64,000 nt of DNA from Ascochyta rabiei (lineage: Eukaryota > Ascomycota > Dothideomycetes > Pleosporales > Didymellaceae), in assembly GCF_004011695.2 (NCBI RefSeq), contig NC_082423.1, positions 1,178,001-1,242,000 on the forward strand, written 5' to 3'. Under the pieces are notes generated by a model. That model saw only the letters and a program-made list of their open reading frames with translations, was not told the DNA's origin and made no database searches. Below, one piece after another: positions 46,901 through 57,213 of the stretch; positions within the stretch are counted from its first letter, which is position 1; the number at the start of each line of letters is the position of its first letter. Made by a program: the position numbers and the translations under genes.

Positions 46901-48836
46901 TAATATTACTAAGGTAGAAAGATTATAGAGGAATACCTAACGCCTCTACTAAATCCTCTGCTAGCAGCATTCCTATTTAAATAGATAAGCTACAAAAAGA
47001 CAAAATACTAACTTAAACAAGAATAAAGAACGTCTGTTACAATGCTGTAGGCAGCTAGATTTATAGCAGGCGCTAAGGCAGAACACCTTAGTTAATATAG
47101 AGGAAAACTATTTAACAAAGCTTAACTAAAAAGGAATATAGCAAAGGGAATTAAACTGCATTAGAATAAACTCTTACTATTACCTACAGCATACTTAAAG
47201 CTAGAGGAGCACCCTCTCTATAAAATGTTTAAGTAGCCAGAAAAAGAACTTCTGTAAAGCTACAAACAAATAGAGTTATACACTAAGGTCCTAGCAGGTC
47301 TAGTTTAGAAGTCTAGATAATTAATACTTAACTGTATATAGGTCTATATATATAAGTTTAATAAATACTACTACCTTAATAAGTATAAAGTAAGGCTTAT
47401 AGTTAGAGGAGACTTATAATATAATATTATGTTATAAGACACGTATACAGCAACACTTTAAGGCTAATTACTTAGAATACTAATAGTAATTGCTGTAAAA
47501 TATAAACTTAAACTAAACTAATAGGATGTTATAAATGCGTTTGTCTATACAGCTATTAACTGCAAAATATACATAAGGATGCAAAGAGGATACTAGAAGA
47601 CAGGAACCTTACTAAAGGTACAGAAAGCCCTGTACAGACTCTACATCTCCCCTCTGCTATAGTAGAAGGAACTTATAGTAATATTAGCTAGAATTAGATT
47701 TAAATAAGTACTATAAGAGCTATACTCTCTAATTAAGGATAGAATAATTATCTTCTTCTATATAGACAATATTATAATTGCATACTACCTAAAGCACAAA
47801 TAAGATGCAAATAATGCTATTAAACAGATACAGGAATAATACCTATATATTAGAGGAGACAACCTTTAATAGTTCCTTAGTGTAGAAGTCTAATATAACA
47901 GACAGTAATAGATAATTTAATTTTTATAAGCTATATAGGTTAATTAGATTACTTAATTAGTAACTAGACAGGACATAAGGTATAATACACTAATATCTAG
48001 AATTAAACTTAAGCCTAGGAACAGTCTAGCTAAACTACTAGAGATTAATTAATATTAGCAAAAGATTAGATCTCTGTTGTTTGCAGCAGTAACTACTTAA
48101 CCTAATATAGCGTTTGCTACGTCGCAACCTGCACGCTTTCTAGTTAACCTAAGTAATAAACACTAAGACACTCCTAACTAAGTACTCTTGTACCTATAGA
48201 AGATAAGAAATCTATTACTTAACTTTAGATAGGGTAAAGGACTTAAAGTTACAAGTAACGTATTATTTACTAATAACACTGTAGACTAAAAGAGTTCCTA
48301 AGGATACGCTATTAAGCTATTTAGAGGACTTATTGCCTAGAGAGTAAACAAATAAGATGCTGTTACAACGTTAACTACTAAGGCTAAGCTTCTAGCACTG
48401 TCTTAAATAGCTAAGGAAGTAATATTCACCTCTTAACTATTCAAAGAGCTTTAGGTAACCCTAAGTAATCTAACAATAATAATTAAATATAACAATATGC
48501 AGAAAATACGTCTAGTTACTATAGATATTACTAAGATATAAACTAAACTTTAGCACATTAATATACACAACTACTAGTTATAATAAGAATTTAAGTACAA
48601 AATAATTAAAGTAGAATATATCCTATCTAACAATATAATTATAGATAGATTTATAAAGTTGTTGCTAATTAGCAAATAGGCTGGCTTTCTTAATTAGTTA
48701 GGACTTGTTAAGGGCTAGAAGGGTACATTAAGGGATATCCCGCTTAAGAAGATGTAAGAGCAACTAGAGGACCTTACGTTAAAGAGTTAATTAACTAGTT
48801 TGCGCAGCTTGCAATAGGATTCTAAGCTAAGGGGGT
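43960..48836 (+). pseudogene. Copia-2 gag-pol polyprotein (dead)
   Basis: Read through TAG codons the frame is nearly continuous. Gag runs to about 45,130, with a zinc knuckle at 45044-45082 (C-PT-C-KQR-Y-NISN-C; the His is Tyr, codon TAC at 45065-45067). A gag-pre-integrase region lies at about 45,560-45,960 (LRYLGLSAI...GVKIKG). The integrase core is about 45,990-46,700. RT is about 47,300-48,000 with NAFVYTAI, IYIRMQRGY and the catalytic box YIDN (family YVDD; mutated codon AAT at 47768-47770). RNase H is about 48,230-48,480 (GYAIKLFRGL, AKLLALS). The first part of the C-terminus also occurs in the fragment at 27,297-27,961. Confidence 0.83.
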
Positions 48837-48837
48837 G

Positions 48838-49005
48838 TGTTAAATAAAAGGTATTAGAGAAATAGGTTAGGCAATATACCTGCTAAGAAACCGTGTAGGG
48901 GCCCCCACTAGAACCTAGATAAGACAAAAATCACCCTTACATAGAACAACAACAGAACATCAATACATTATCATCAACTCATTACTATTACTATCCAATC
49001 TGACA
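48838..49005 (+). repeat. 3' LTR of Copia-2
   Basis: 168 bp, TGTTAAATAAAAGG...CCAATCTGACA. Confidence 0.9.
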
Positions 49006-50050
49006 GCTACACGAATTGGAGGTACAATACAGTTTTCATTGTCCTCTAGACTAGACTCTAGGTCTTCTAGCAGTCGTCCCCTGTTATTAGTAAGAATTTC
49101 CTATTTACTAGCATCTGTGTTATTATAATTAAAGGTAAGTATATTTAACTAGTAGTAAACCTTGTTTATCTAGCAGTTCCTAGCAAAGTAGCCTAGTTTG
49201 CTACAGTTGTAACAGTCTTTACTGCCTCCTAAGTGCCTACCCCCTCTAGACTTCTTATTCTATTGCTTTAGTAGTCCCTTGTTAAGGTTTAAGAGGTCTA
49301 TTGCTTTAGGTCTGTAGTATCTACTCTAAGTGTTGCTGTAAATACAATAACTGGTATTTAGCTAATTGCAGCCTCCTTATTGTCCTTAGTTTAGGTTGTT
49401 GTGCCACTAGTTCCTTAGTAGCAGTTAGTTTATAGCAATAACAGTAGTACATACTCTAGGATTATCTTAAAGTTCTTACTAAGTTTATAGAGTTGTATGT
49501 TAATGTTAATAGCAGTATTAATAAGCTTATTATAGGTTTCTGTGCTTACGCTAGTGCGCAAAAGTTCTTCCTTAACCTTAGGCTTTAATCCCTATTAAAA
49601 CATAGTAATTAGGGCAGTGTTGTCCTAGCTAGTGTTAGCAGTAAGCTGCTAAAACTCTGCGGCGTAGTTCGTAGCTAACTTGTCTTATTTATTCTTCTGA
49701 ATGTTAGGCTAAATAATATATAGTTTGTTAGAGACTCTAAAGATTAGCTTAATCTTTTCTTTAAATAGGTTAAAGTCTTTTATATATTTGTCTATGTTGT
49801 CTAGGGCCTTGCTAGCTTAGTACTGCTGTATAAAGGGCTTAATCTAGGTAAACACTTTGCTACAAATATAGCTAGCTGCAAGGACTACTTATTTAGCCTT
49901 AGGAACCTTCTTACCTTAGAAGGTAAAGAAGAGGTCCTACTGCATAATCTAGTTATTAAGCCTACTACAATCTTTTTAGTAAAGGTTAGGCTTATTAACG
50001 TTTATAGTGCTAGTAGTAATAGTTATATCTATATTAATGTTGCCAGACAT
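49006..50050 (-). pseudogene. Gypsy-A gag copy 2 (dead)
   Basis: Starts at ATG 50050 on the minus strand (MSGNIN), 57 bp inside the 5' LTR border at 50107, and is colinear with 1672-2720 of copy 1. The zinc knuckle lies at 49173-49214. Its His is Tyr here too (gta on the + strand at 49188-49190) and the Asp before the last Cys is Asn. The 3' end is cut by Copia-2 at 49,005. Confidence 0.75.
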
Positions 50051-50106
50051 AGAGTTACTAGGGGTAGCACAGGATCTAACAGTACTTATCTTAGGGGTGT
50101 TTAAAA

Positions 50107-50590
50107 TGTTAAAGTTATACTTTAGTTAATGACTATAAGCACTAATTCTATTAGTTCTTAGGGATAAGTACTAGTAGATTAGTTAGGGTTATTAACTAAG
50201 TAAAGCTTATAAAGATAGGGTGCAATAAATAGTACAGAGTAGACTATCTAGTTTAAGAGTAGGTTAAGATTCTAAAGATAAACTTAATTAATAAGGTAAA
50301 ATATAAAATATAAGGGTTGTGTTCTTACTAACTATATACTAAGGAGATATAGTGCTTATTAATAGGTAACTAGAGTTAGTTTAATGATATATATAAGGGT
50401 GCTTATAAATAAGCATATTATACTATACTTATTAATAAGTAGTTATATGTGTTATACTTGTTAATAAGTAGTTATATAACATGCCTTTCTGTTCTGTCCT
50501 TCTCTACAGTTCGTTCCTTTAAGGTGGAGTTAGGGGTCTTGGTTGGCTGGTACTTATGTTTGTGCCGTGCCCTAGCACAGGATCGTAACA
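50107..50590 (-). repeat. 5' LTR of Gypsy-A copy 2
   Basis: 484 bp. On the + strand it starts TGTTAAAGTT and ends GATCGTAACA. The small open frame at 50449-50637 lies inside it and is not a gene. Confidence 0.85.
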
Positions 50591-52060
50591 CCTTCCTACG
50601 CTTTATCTTAGCCTTAACAGCACTAGCCTTAGATTAATCTTAATTCTTAATATATATACTAGATAAGGTTAACTTAAGTATATAAGTGTTGATGTTATAG
50701 AGTATAAGTAGGTCTTTCTACAGTAAATAGTTCCTTTAAAGGTTAGAAGATGCTATAATAAGCTAGAAAGAGATATAACATACTCTTAAATTATACCTAG
50801 TAGCAAGCTAGCCTAATTATCAATAGACTTACCTAGTGCAGTCTTCTTATTAATAGACATAGCTACAGTAGTAGTAGATATTATAGGAGTAGTCTTTATA
50901 CTAGTATTATTAATAATAGTAGTATAAGCAGCAGTAACTATGCAACAACCTAAGTAAAGGCGAGCGAAGTTACTAGAAAGCCTTTAATAGCTGTTAGTGT
51001 ACTTATTAGGGCCCTAAACGTGTTAAAACATGCTAGAATAAGCTAAAAGGAGATAAAACACGTACTAATAGGCAATTCTTATTGCTATTATAACAATCTC
51101 TGTAGTAGTAGGCCTAAACGTACTATAGCGTAGGCTACCCTACAGAGCTAGAGTAGTAGAGAAGTAACAGTCCCTATTAATATTACTATTAGTAATGTAG
51201 TAGAGGCACAGCATACAGCACTGCTTAGCAGTCCTACTATTCTCCTTAATATTAATCTTACAGCAAGCAGGCATAGACATCACAGCTATAGTAAATAGTA
51301 TTTACTAGTAGTTAGTAATAGTTAGTAGTAGGTGGTAGTAGTTAGAAATAGTCTAAATAGGTTACTAGGGCGTAAAGTGCAGTACTATCTGCTAAAACGT
51401 GTTAGAATATGCTAGAAAGACCTAGAAAACCCCTTAGCTATGCTTACGAAAATGCTAGACAGAATAGGTTAGTACCTACTAAAACGAAGTAGGACATAGT
51501 AGTAACTAATAAAACTAGGGGTATAGATAGCTTATATGCTGCCAGACTCCTATTTAGAGCTTTAGCCTGCGCAAACAGCTGCCTAGACCCTAGAGGTAAA
51601 GTAAGAGGTAAGAGAGGATTTATATTTAATTGTCGCGCACTATTTGCAGAGATGAAGTGTCGTAGGAGAGGTAGCGCAACTAAAGGCAGGGCGAGTAGAG
51701 CCACAGCATGCGTCTATAGCTATGCGTCCAAGGCAAGGCGTAAAGGGAGGATAGAATAACATAACAAGAATTTAAGTTTAAACAACAATATAGGCTGCAA
51801 AAGTGGAGACAAGGAAGGAGGACAAGGTCCCTGTTTATGTTGCTCTAGATAGTAAAGAAGGAGCCTTTAGTACTCCGCTGGTAGAGTAACCTTAGATTAG
51901 GTTAGCGTTCACTTGTAGTGTTTAGAAGAGTAAGTTAGGTTACAGGCATACTACAGCGTTCCTAACAGGATATTAAATTAGCCCTTAGACTTGTTTAACG
52001 CATACACTAGCTAAAGTAGGAAAGCTAAAGAGGTTTTTGCTTAGGCTACAGCCCGCACAA
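50591..52060. repeat. Degraded repeat, unclassified
   Basis: AT-rich at first, with composition gradually becoming more balanced toward 52,000. A motif of about 35-40 bp (ATGCTAGAATAAGCTA(A/G)AA and variants) recurs near 50,750, 51,030 and 51,405. An open frame of 86 codons at 51444-51704 (minus) is Leu/Ala-rich without recognisable domain. No transposon protein was identified. The stretch ends at a fairly sharp transition to unmutated sequence around 52,060. Confidence 0.45.
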
Positions 52061-52139
52061 TTAGGGGGGTTTTGCGGCAAGTCAGCATCTAGAAACGGCG
52101 GTACAAACCACCAAAATCAACAGCCAAATCGCCGTTGGA

Positions 52140-52265
52140 TTGTTTAAGATAGTAAAAAAACTAGTAATTTCTAAATAGTAATTACTAAATAGTAAATTAC
52201 TATATGCTAAACCTACTCTGGCATTACTATTTAGTAATTACTATTTTACTAAGTAAATACTAAGT
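52140..52265. repeat. AT-rich palindromic repeat, MITE-like (copy 2)
   Basis: The arms AGTAATTACTAAATAGTAA (about 52,169-52,190) and TTACTATTTAGTAATTACTATT (about 52,226-52,248) are inverted copies around a short non-palindromic centre. The right arm matches the repeat at 22,905-23,015. The position is exactly at the border of the gene island. Confidence 0.5.
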
Positions 52266-53640
52266 AAACCCCCATCCATGCTTCAGTGCCACATTGTGCA
52301 TAATTCGCCGAAGCCGGCCAAGCCTCGCCTTGCGCTGCTGTTTCCTGTTTCTCTGCTCTGCTGTTTCCTTGCGAGGGATGTCCGTGTCTCTACGACGAGT
52401 GTTCGAGTGCTGCAGGCGTTGCACAAGGGGAAGAACGCCGAAGCTGCTCATTTCGGGAATTCGGCCGCCGCGCGTCATGTTGATGTTCATTTCTTGCCGT
52501 CTTGACGGCACTCACACTGACTCGGTATATAGCCAACTTTCCGCCTGATGGGTTTGCAGTCCTTCGAGAGCTGAAGTTGCTACTAACAGTTCAACAGGGA
52601 GCACTTTTGTCTTCTCTGAAACATGTCGGCCGGCCTGACGAGTAAGGATGTGTGTGATCGAAGCTTTCGAAACTTGACCAAGCCCTCGCCTTCCTGTGAG
52701 CAGTATGCCAACGATGCCGTGCGTGGCACAACCGACTTTGGTTCCTTCGCCCTCTTGAAGTCCTGACCATCCATGGGCAGAGCAGCATTCGCATTTAGGC
52801 ACACTCGCGTGCCGACATGCCGTCTTGCCACCCTCGAGTGCCATTGGCCAAAAGACACTTGCATGGATTCGCAGTCCCGTGCTCACTCCATTAGCAAAGA
52901 GTCCCACCTGCACCATCCGAGTCCTTTGGCCACGTTCAGGCCTTCACGACATTACCCGCACGCTTCAAGTCCCACACTTCAAGATACCCTGAAATAAGAT
53001 CTGGGGGATATCCAACAAGAGGATCGAGATGCGTCTCGAGACCCAAGCGTGCTTGTCCCCCAGCAATTTCCTAAGGCCAGCAAGAGCGCGTTGTTGGCGG
53101 TCTGGCTTCCAAGACCTTGCTGCGACGTCGTGTGCCGAGTGCCGACGAATATTGGCCCAAACGCTCTGAATGGCTGCCACCATCTCGGCCTACGTAGGTC
53201 AAGATGCGGCTCTTTCGCTAGTGCGGCCACTCCCGAATACGATCTACGTCATATCAGACCCTTGGCCTTGACGCCCATGCGAAGTCTACGCTCCACAACG
53301 ATGGACATATGTGAAGGTGGAGCGTACCTGCACTGGGATTTGAGACCGTATACAAGATCAACCATGGATATAGGCGAAGACCAGGAACCGCAAGACCTTC
53401 AATCTCACCCATGCTTAGCTGGTCCACATGCCCTGAAGCGGAAAATTTCCCCTCGCCTCACTCGTCCGAGACTGAGCTTCAACAGACCCTTTGCACGTCG
53501 CATCTAGCGCCTTGTGATCGGTTTACCGGAGACGCGCCCAGAGAGTGCGTTCAGATGGACTCTATTCCAACCTGCGTGACCTACGTAATACTGCACCACA
53601 CCACCGTGCCCCGCCTCCACAGTCAAGTGCGGTTCCGTAC
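52266..53640. other. Intergenic sequence of normal composition, no gene recognised
   Basis: Balanced GC content and no RIP bias. Overlapping open frames up to 152 codons exist on both strands (for example 53049-53507 + and 52512-52916 -), but none has a recognisable domain, a Kozak context better than its rivals, or obvious codon preference. The frames overlap each other on opposite strands, as expected by chance in stop-poor DNA. A lineage-specific gene cannot be excluded. Confidence 0.5.
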
Positions 53641-53745
53641 TCGATTTCGGTCACTTCCTTCGTGTTTTTGAGACTTGCTTTCCAGCTTTTCTGGTTGCCC
53701 ATCTCTCGAACGCCTTTCCCCCAACTCTTTCGACAATAACCAACG
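53640..53745 (+). promoter_or_regulatory. Pyrimidine-rich core promoter region of the transporter gene
   Basis: A CT-rich stretch 50-155 bp before the ATG at 53798, ending in a CAATAACCAA-like segment. CT-rich leaders of this kind are typical of filamentous fungal promoters without a strong TATA box. No specific transcription factor site is assigned. Confidence 0.4.
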
Positions 53746-53797
53746 CTATACTGCCGAAGTCACCAAGGTGTAGGCGTGAGCCATTGACGCATTCAAA

Positions 53798-55447
53798 ATG
53801 AACAGGCATGATGATACCAGTTCTAACCTCAACGACACTTCCAAGCGACACCCCCAAGACACCATGGCGCACAGCGGAAATCCCATAATACCAAGCAACA
53901 ACAAGCCCAGCAACAAATCCATGTTAGCAGACAGACAAACGCTTCCGTTTGCAGCAGACGCAACGCATGATCCTGAACTCCCTCTTAGCGCCCGTGACTT
54001 CGCCGACAACGAGAAGTACGACTCACAATCTGATAGCGACACACGACTCGGTGATGTTTCAGACGTCCAGAATGCTCGTCTAGCAGCGGAAGCTTCAAAA
54101 CAAAAGCTTTCAACAACACAAGCCGTCATCATCTTCGTCACCAACGAGGTAGGGATCGGCATGCTGTCCTTGCCCTCAGCACTCAACGTTCTCGGTTTCT
54201 TTCCCGGCGTCCTCTGTATCATCGTCCTTGGCCGGCTTTCTCTCTACACAGCCTACAACCTCATCCAGTACTGGCGCAAGTACCCATACATGCTCAACAT
54301 TGTCGATTATGGACGCGTTCTGGGCGGCCCCTGGTGCGAAGCCATCTTTGCTGTCGGCTTTCTCATCAACATGGCTCTGATCTCTGCCTCGGCACTCGTA
54401 ACCCTCACCATCGGGCTCAACACGGTCTTCTCGCACGCCAAATGCACAGTCGCTTTCACAGTTGTCGCCGCTGTTACAATGTGGGCCCTGTGTGTCCCGC
54501 GCTCAATGCGGTTTGTCTCATGGGCATCTTGGCCATGCACAGCCAGCATCATCATTACCGTGCTCCTAGTCATGATCACACTCGGTATCCAGGGCCCTCG
54601 CGACACATCTGCTCCTCTCAACCTAAAAGCCATTGGCAGTCCAAACTTCACCCAAGCCGTCTCTGCATTCCTCAACATTGCATTCGCCTTTGCTGGAAAC
54701 CAGGCCTTCCCCACCGTCCTCGCAGAAATGAAGAATCCTTCCCATGACTTCCCCCGTGCCGTCACAATCGAGAAATGTGTCACAACCACCATCTACATCA
54801 TCGTCGCCTCCACCGTGTACGCTCTGTCCGGCGAGCAAGTCGTCAGCCCAGCGGTTGGGTCGTTGCAGCCGACAATGGCAAAGGTCGCCTATGCGGTATC
54901 CTTCATTGGACTTCTCGGCACCGGGCTGATCTTCGGCATGACGAGCGCGCGATACCTACACGTCGTCTTCCTTCGACACACCAGTAAACTCCTTCGCCGC
55001 AAAGATTCTTCCGTGCGTCGTCCCAGTGTGGCCTCTGACCCCAGCCGCGGCCGCCGTTCTTCCATGTCCATCCCTCCCGTGTCCCAAAAACTCGACTGGG
55101 GCATCTGGCTCTTCTCCGTAACACTATTCTGGGTTGTGGTCTGGATCCTCGCCAACGCAATTCCCGTCTTCAACTCGCTGCTTAACATTAGCTCCTCTTT
55201 GCTTCTTTCTTGGTTTACGTGGGGCGTCACAGTGCTGTTCTGGTTCCACCTTAACTGGCACGGCAAGTGGCGCAGTTCTGGACGCAAGCTGGCCGTCGCG
55301 GCGCTAAATGTGTTTATACTGCTTTTGGTATTTTTCCTTACGATTCCAGGCATGTATGCGAGTATCAAGACGCTGCTGGGTGTGTTTGCGGATCCGAACC
55401 AGACGGTCAACGGTCCGTTTACATGTGCGGACAACAGCATCATATAG
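53798..55447 (+). CDS. Amino acid transporter, AAAP/Aa_trans family
   Basis: 549 residues, no intron. The hydrophilic N-terminus (residues 1-105, Ser/Asp/Asn-rich) is followed by about 11 hydrophobic segments. The first, at about 108-128, contains NEVGIGMLSLPSALNVLG, the family's helix-breaking motif that lines the substrate path. Further segments are at about 132-155, 180-205, 215-233, 245-265, 285-305, 325-342, 362-382, 433-452, 465-484 and 497-518. A basic, Ser-rich cytosolic loop (about 393-430, RRPS and RGRRSS) may be a phosphorylation region. The family (Neurospora Mtr-like and yeast AVT-like proteins) moves neutral amino acids with H+ across the plasma or vacuolar membrane; substrate and membrane here are not certain. 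Start chosen by AAAATGA context (A at -3) and family-like length. A second Met at residue 23 could also initiate. Confidence 0.88.
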   Translation: MNRHDDTSSNLNDTSKRHPQDTMAHSGNPIIPSNNKPSNKSMLADRQTLPFAADATHDPELPLSARDFADNEKYDSQSDSDTRLGDVSDVQNARLAAEASKQKLSTTQAVIIFVTNEVGIGMLSLPSALNVLGFFPGVLCIIVLGRLSLYTAYNLIQYWRKYPYMLNIVDYGRVLGGPWCEAIFAVGFLINMALISASALVTLTIGLNTVFSHAKCTVAFTVVAAVTMWALCVPRSMRFVSWASWPCTASIIITVLLVMITLGIQGPRDTSAPLNLKAIGSPNFTQAVSAFLNIAFAFAGNQAFPTVLAEMKNPSHDFPRAVTIEKCVTTTIYIIVASTVYALSGEQVVSPAVGSLQPTMAKVAYAVSFIGLLGTGLIFGMTSARYLHVVFLRHTSKLLRRKDSSVRRPSVASDPSRGRRSSMSIPPVSQKLDWGIWLFSVTLFWVVVWILANAIPVFNSLLNISSSLLLSWFTWGVTVLFWFHLNWHGKWRSSGRKLAVAALNVFILLLVFFLTIPGMYASIKTLLGVFADPNQTVNGPFTCADNSII

Positions 55448-55450
55448 CGT

Positions 55451-55940
55451 TGTAGAAACTAAGAATTTAAGTCTTTTTCATTCTTCTCCGTCGGTTTGGC
55501 TTACTGTGTTTTAGCGGCATAGCTACCACCTCTACTAGCCTCGAGAGCACTCCATGTCTACCGCCCTCATTCCTCTCCACTACGCCACTCTCTATGCGTC
55601 GTCACACGTACATCTATGCATGAACCTATGAAATATTCACAACTCCCTCAAACTGCGGTACTCTAAATGCAACCCCCCCCCCCTCCCCCCCCTTTGGCGA
55701 TCTTGCAATTAACAACACCACACCCCGCCGTCTTGGAAGATGTATTCATCTGAAGCTATTCCCCCTCGAATACAGGTATTGAACAAGTAATTTCGCGCGC
55801 AGTATCAAGAGGGTGAAGAGGATATATTGCAGTAAAGTTGAAGATTGAAAAAAATAAAGGTCTGCAAATAGTCATTATAATGCTCCGCAAAGCACAGGGA
55901 GATTGTGATAATTTTTTATAGAAGCCAAAGGATACCCAAC
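55451..55940. other. 3' region of the transporter gene, no gene
   Basis: Contains the transporter 3' end, a C-rich run (about 55,672-55,691, two runs of C broken by a single T) and an A-rich stretch with AATAAA at about 55,853. No coding signal. Confidence 0.5.
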
Positions 55941-56380
<440 letters not shown>

Positions 56381-57213
56381 AGAACCGGCAATGCCAAGGT
56401 TTTAATTGAGAAGGAGAGCGCAGCAATGAACGAGATAGTCAGGTAAAACCGGTCCTTCAGTGTTACTCGAGGTATAATCTGGCAACACAGTGACCGTCGA
56501 ATGCCAATCACCTATAGAGAGCGTTGCGGACTCAACGTGTCTGCGATTCCGGCACCTGCGCCCCTAACGTATTTCGAACAGTTTCTCCCGTGACAGCAAC
56601 CCGCGTGCCCAAGCACGTCCAACGGTTAAAACACACCGTCGTTCAAAGAGCATTATCTCGTAATGCTCGCTGAGCCCAGTGCTTTCGCGGAAGAGCCCCT
56701 CTTAGTAGAAAAATTGATTTCTAGCCAGTTTCTCGCGCATCTTTCGCTGCATTCCTTTAATTCAACGCGGCTTCAGATCATCTGGCTTGCATGCTTTCCA
56801 CCAAAACAAGAGCGCCGATAGCTGGATTTCATCACAATCGCATAAGATCCGGACGTATTTCGAAGTCCAGAGCTCCTGTAATGTCCAGATACGCCAGAGG
56901 AAAGGCCTCTTCGGAAGCTCATGTAGTGCTGTATAGAAGCGTAGGTAGCATCGTCGATACCACAGGTTCAGTCATGACACGCTTTGAAGTAACGATCCTT
57001 CGCTTTTGGATGCCTACGCGATGTTTCCGTTGCTGGCTCTTTTTTTGCCAATGCATTTCCCTGGGTTCGTAAACGTAGCGTTTTTGATACGTCAAGAAGT
57101 TTTGGTAGGTGTAAGGATTGGGATTGGTCATAACATAGCATGAGCCCATCGCAAACTTTGAGGCCGCTGTATGTATCCAACCCACCCTCGATACAATGTC
57201 GAACGCGGATCTG
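56381..57213. other. Intergenic sequence, no gene recognised
   Basis: Normal composition. Short overlapping open frames only (for example 56791-57072 +). The minus-strand frames between 56,919 and 57,210 are the sequence downstream of the HET fragment's stop. They could include its decayed continuation, but no HET motif is visible there. Confidence 0.5.

Larger units (their letters stand above)
43729..49005 (+). mobile_element. Copia-2, full-length Ty1/copia retrotransposon
   Basis: 5.28-kb element with 168-bp LTRs at 43729-43896 and 48838-49005, both TGTTAAAT...(A/G)ACA. The polypurine tract AAGCTAAGGGGGTG precedes the 3' LTR. A single + strand polyprotein frame fills the interior. The flanking pentamers aaaac and gctac do not match, and about 2 kb of the host Gypsy-A is missing at this point. 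So an insertion plus deletion, or recombination between two insertions, is inferred. Confidence 0.9.
27962..50590 (-). mobile_element. Gypsy-A copy 2, split by Gypsy-B copy 2 and Copia-2
   Basis: Minus-strand copy of the chromovirus described at 1161-21351. Its own segments are 27962-30938 (3' LTR, 3' noncoding, chromodomain, integrase, RNase H), 43464-43728 (RT end) and 49006-50590 (gag and 5' LTR). Segments equivalent to 2720-4690 of copy 1 (linker, protease, most of RT) are missing where Copia-2 sits. The flanking pentamers gttag and ccttc do not match, so the outer insertion site has been altered. Confidence 0.82.

Noticed and set aside
50449..50637. 62-codon open frame
   Set aside because: Lies mostly within the Gypsy-A copy 2 LTR; not a gene.
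53049..53507. 152-codon open frame on the + strand, and overlapping minus-strand frames
   Set aside because: Several overlapping frames on both strands in stop-poor sequence, none with a domain, clear start context or codon bias; kept as intergenic.
54307..55443. Long minus-strand frames opposite the transporter gene
   Set aside because: Shadows of the transporter; the sense frame has the AAAP motif and membrane helices.
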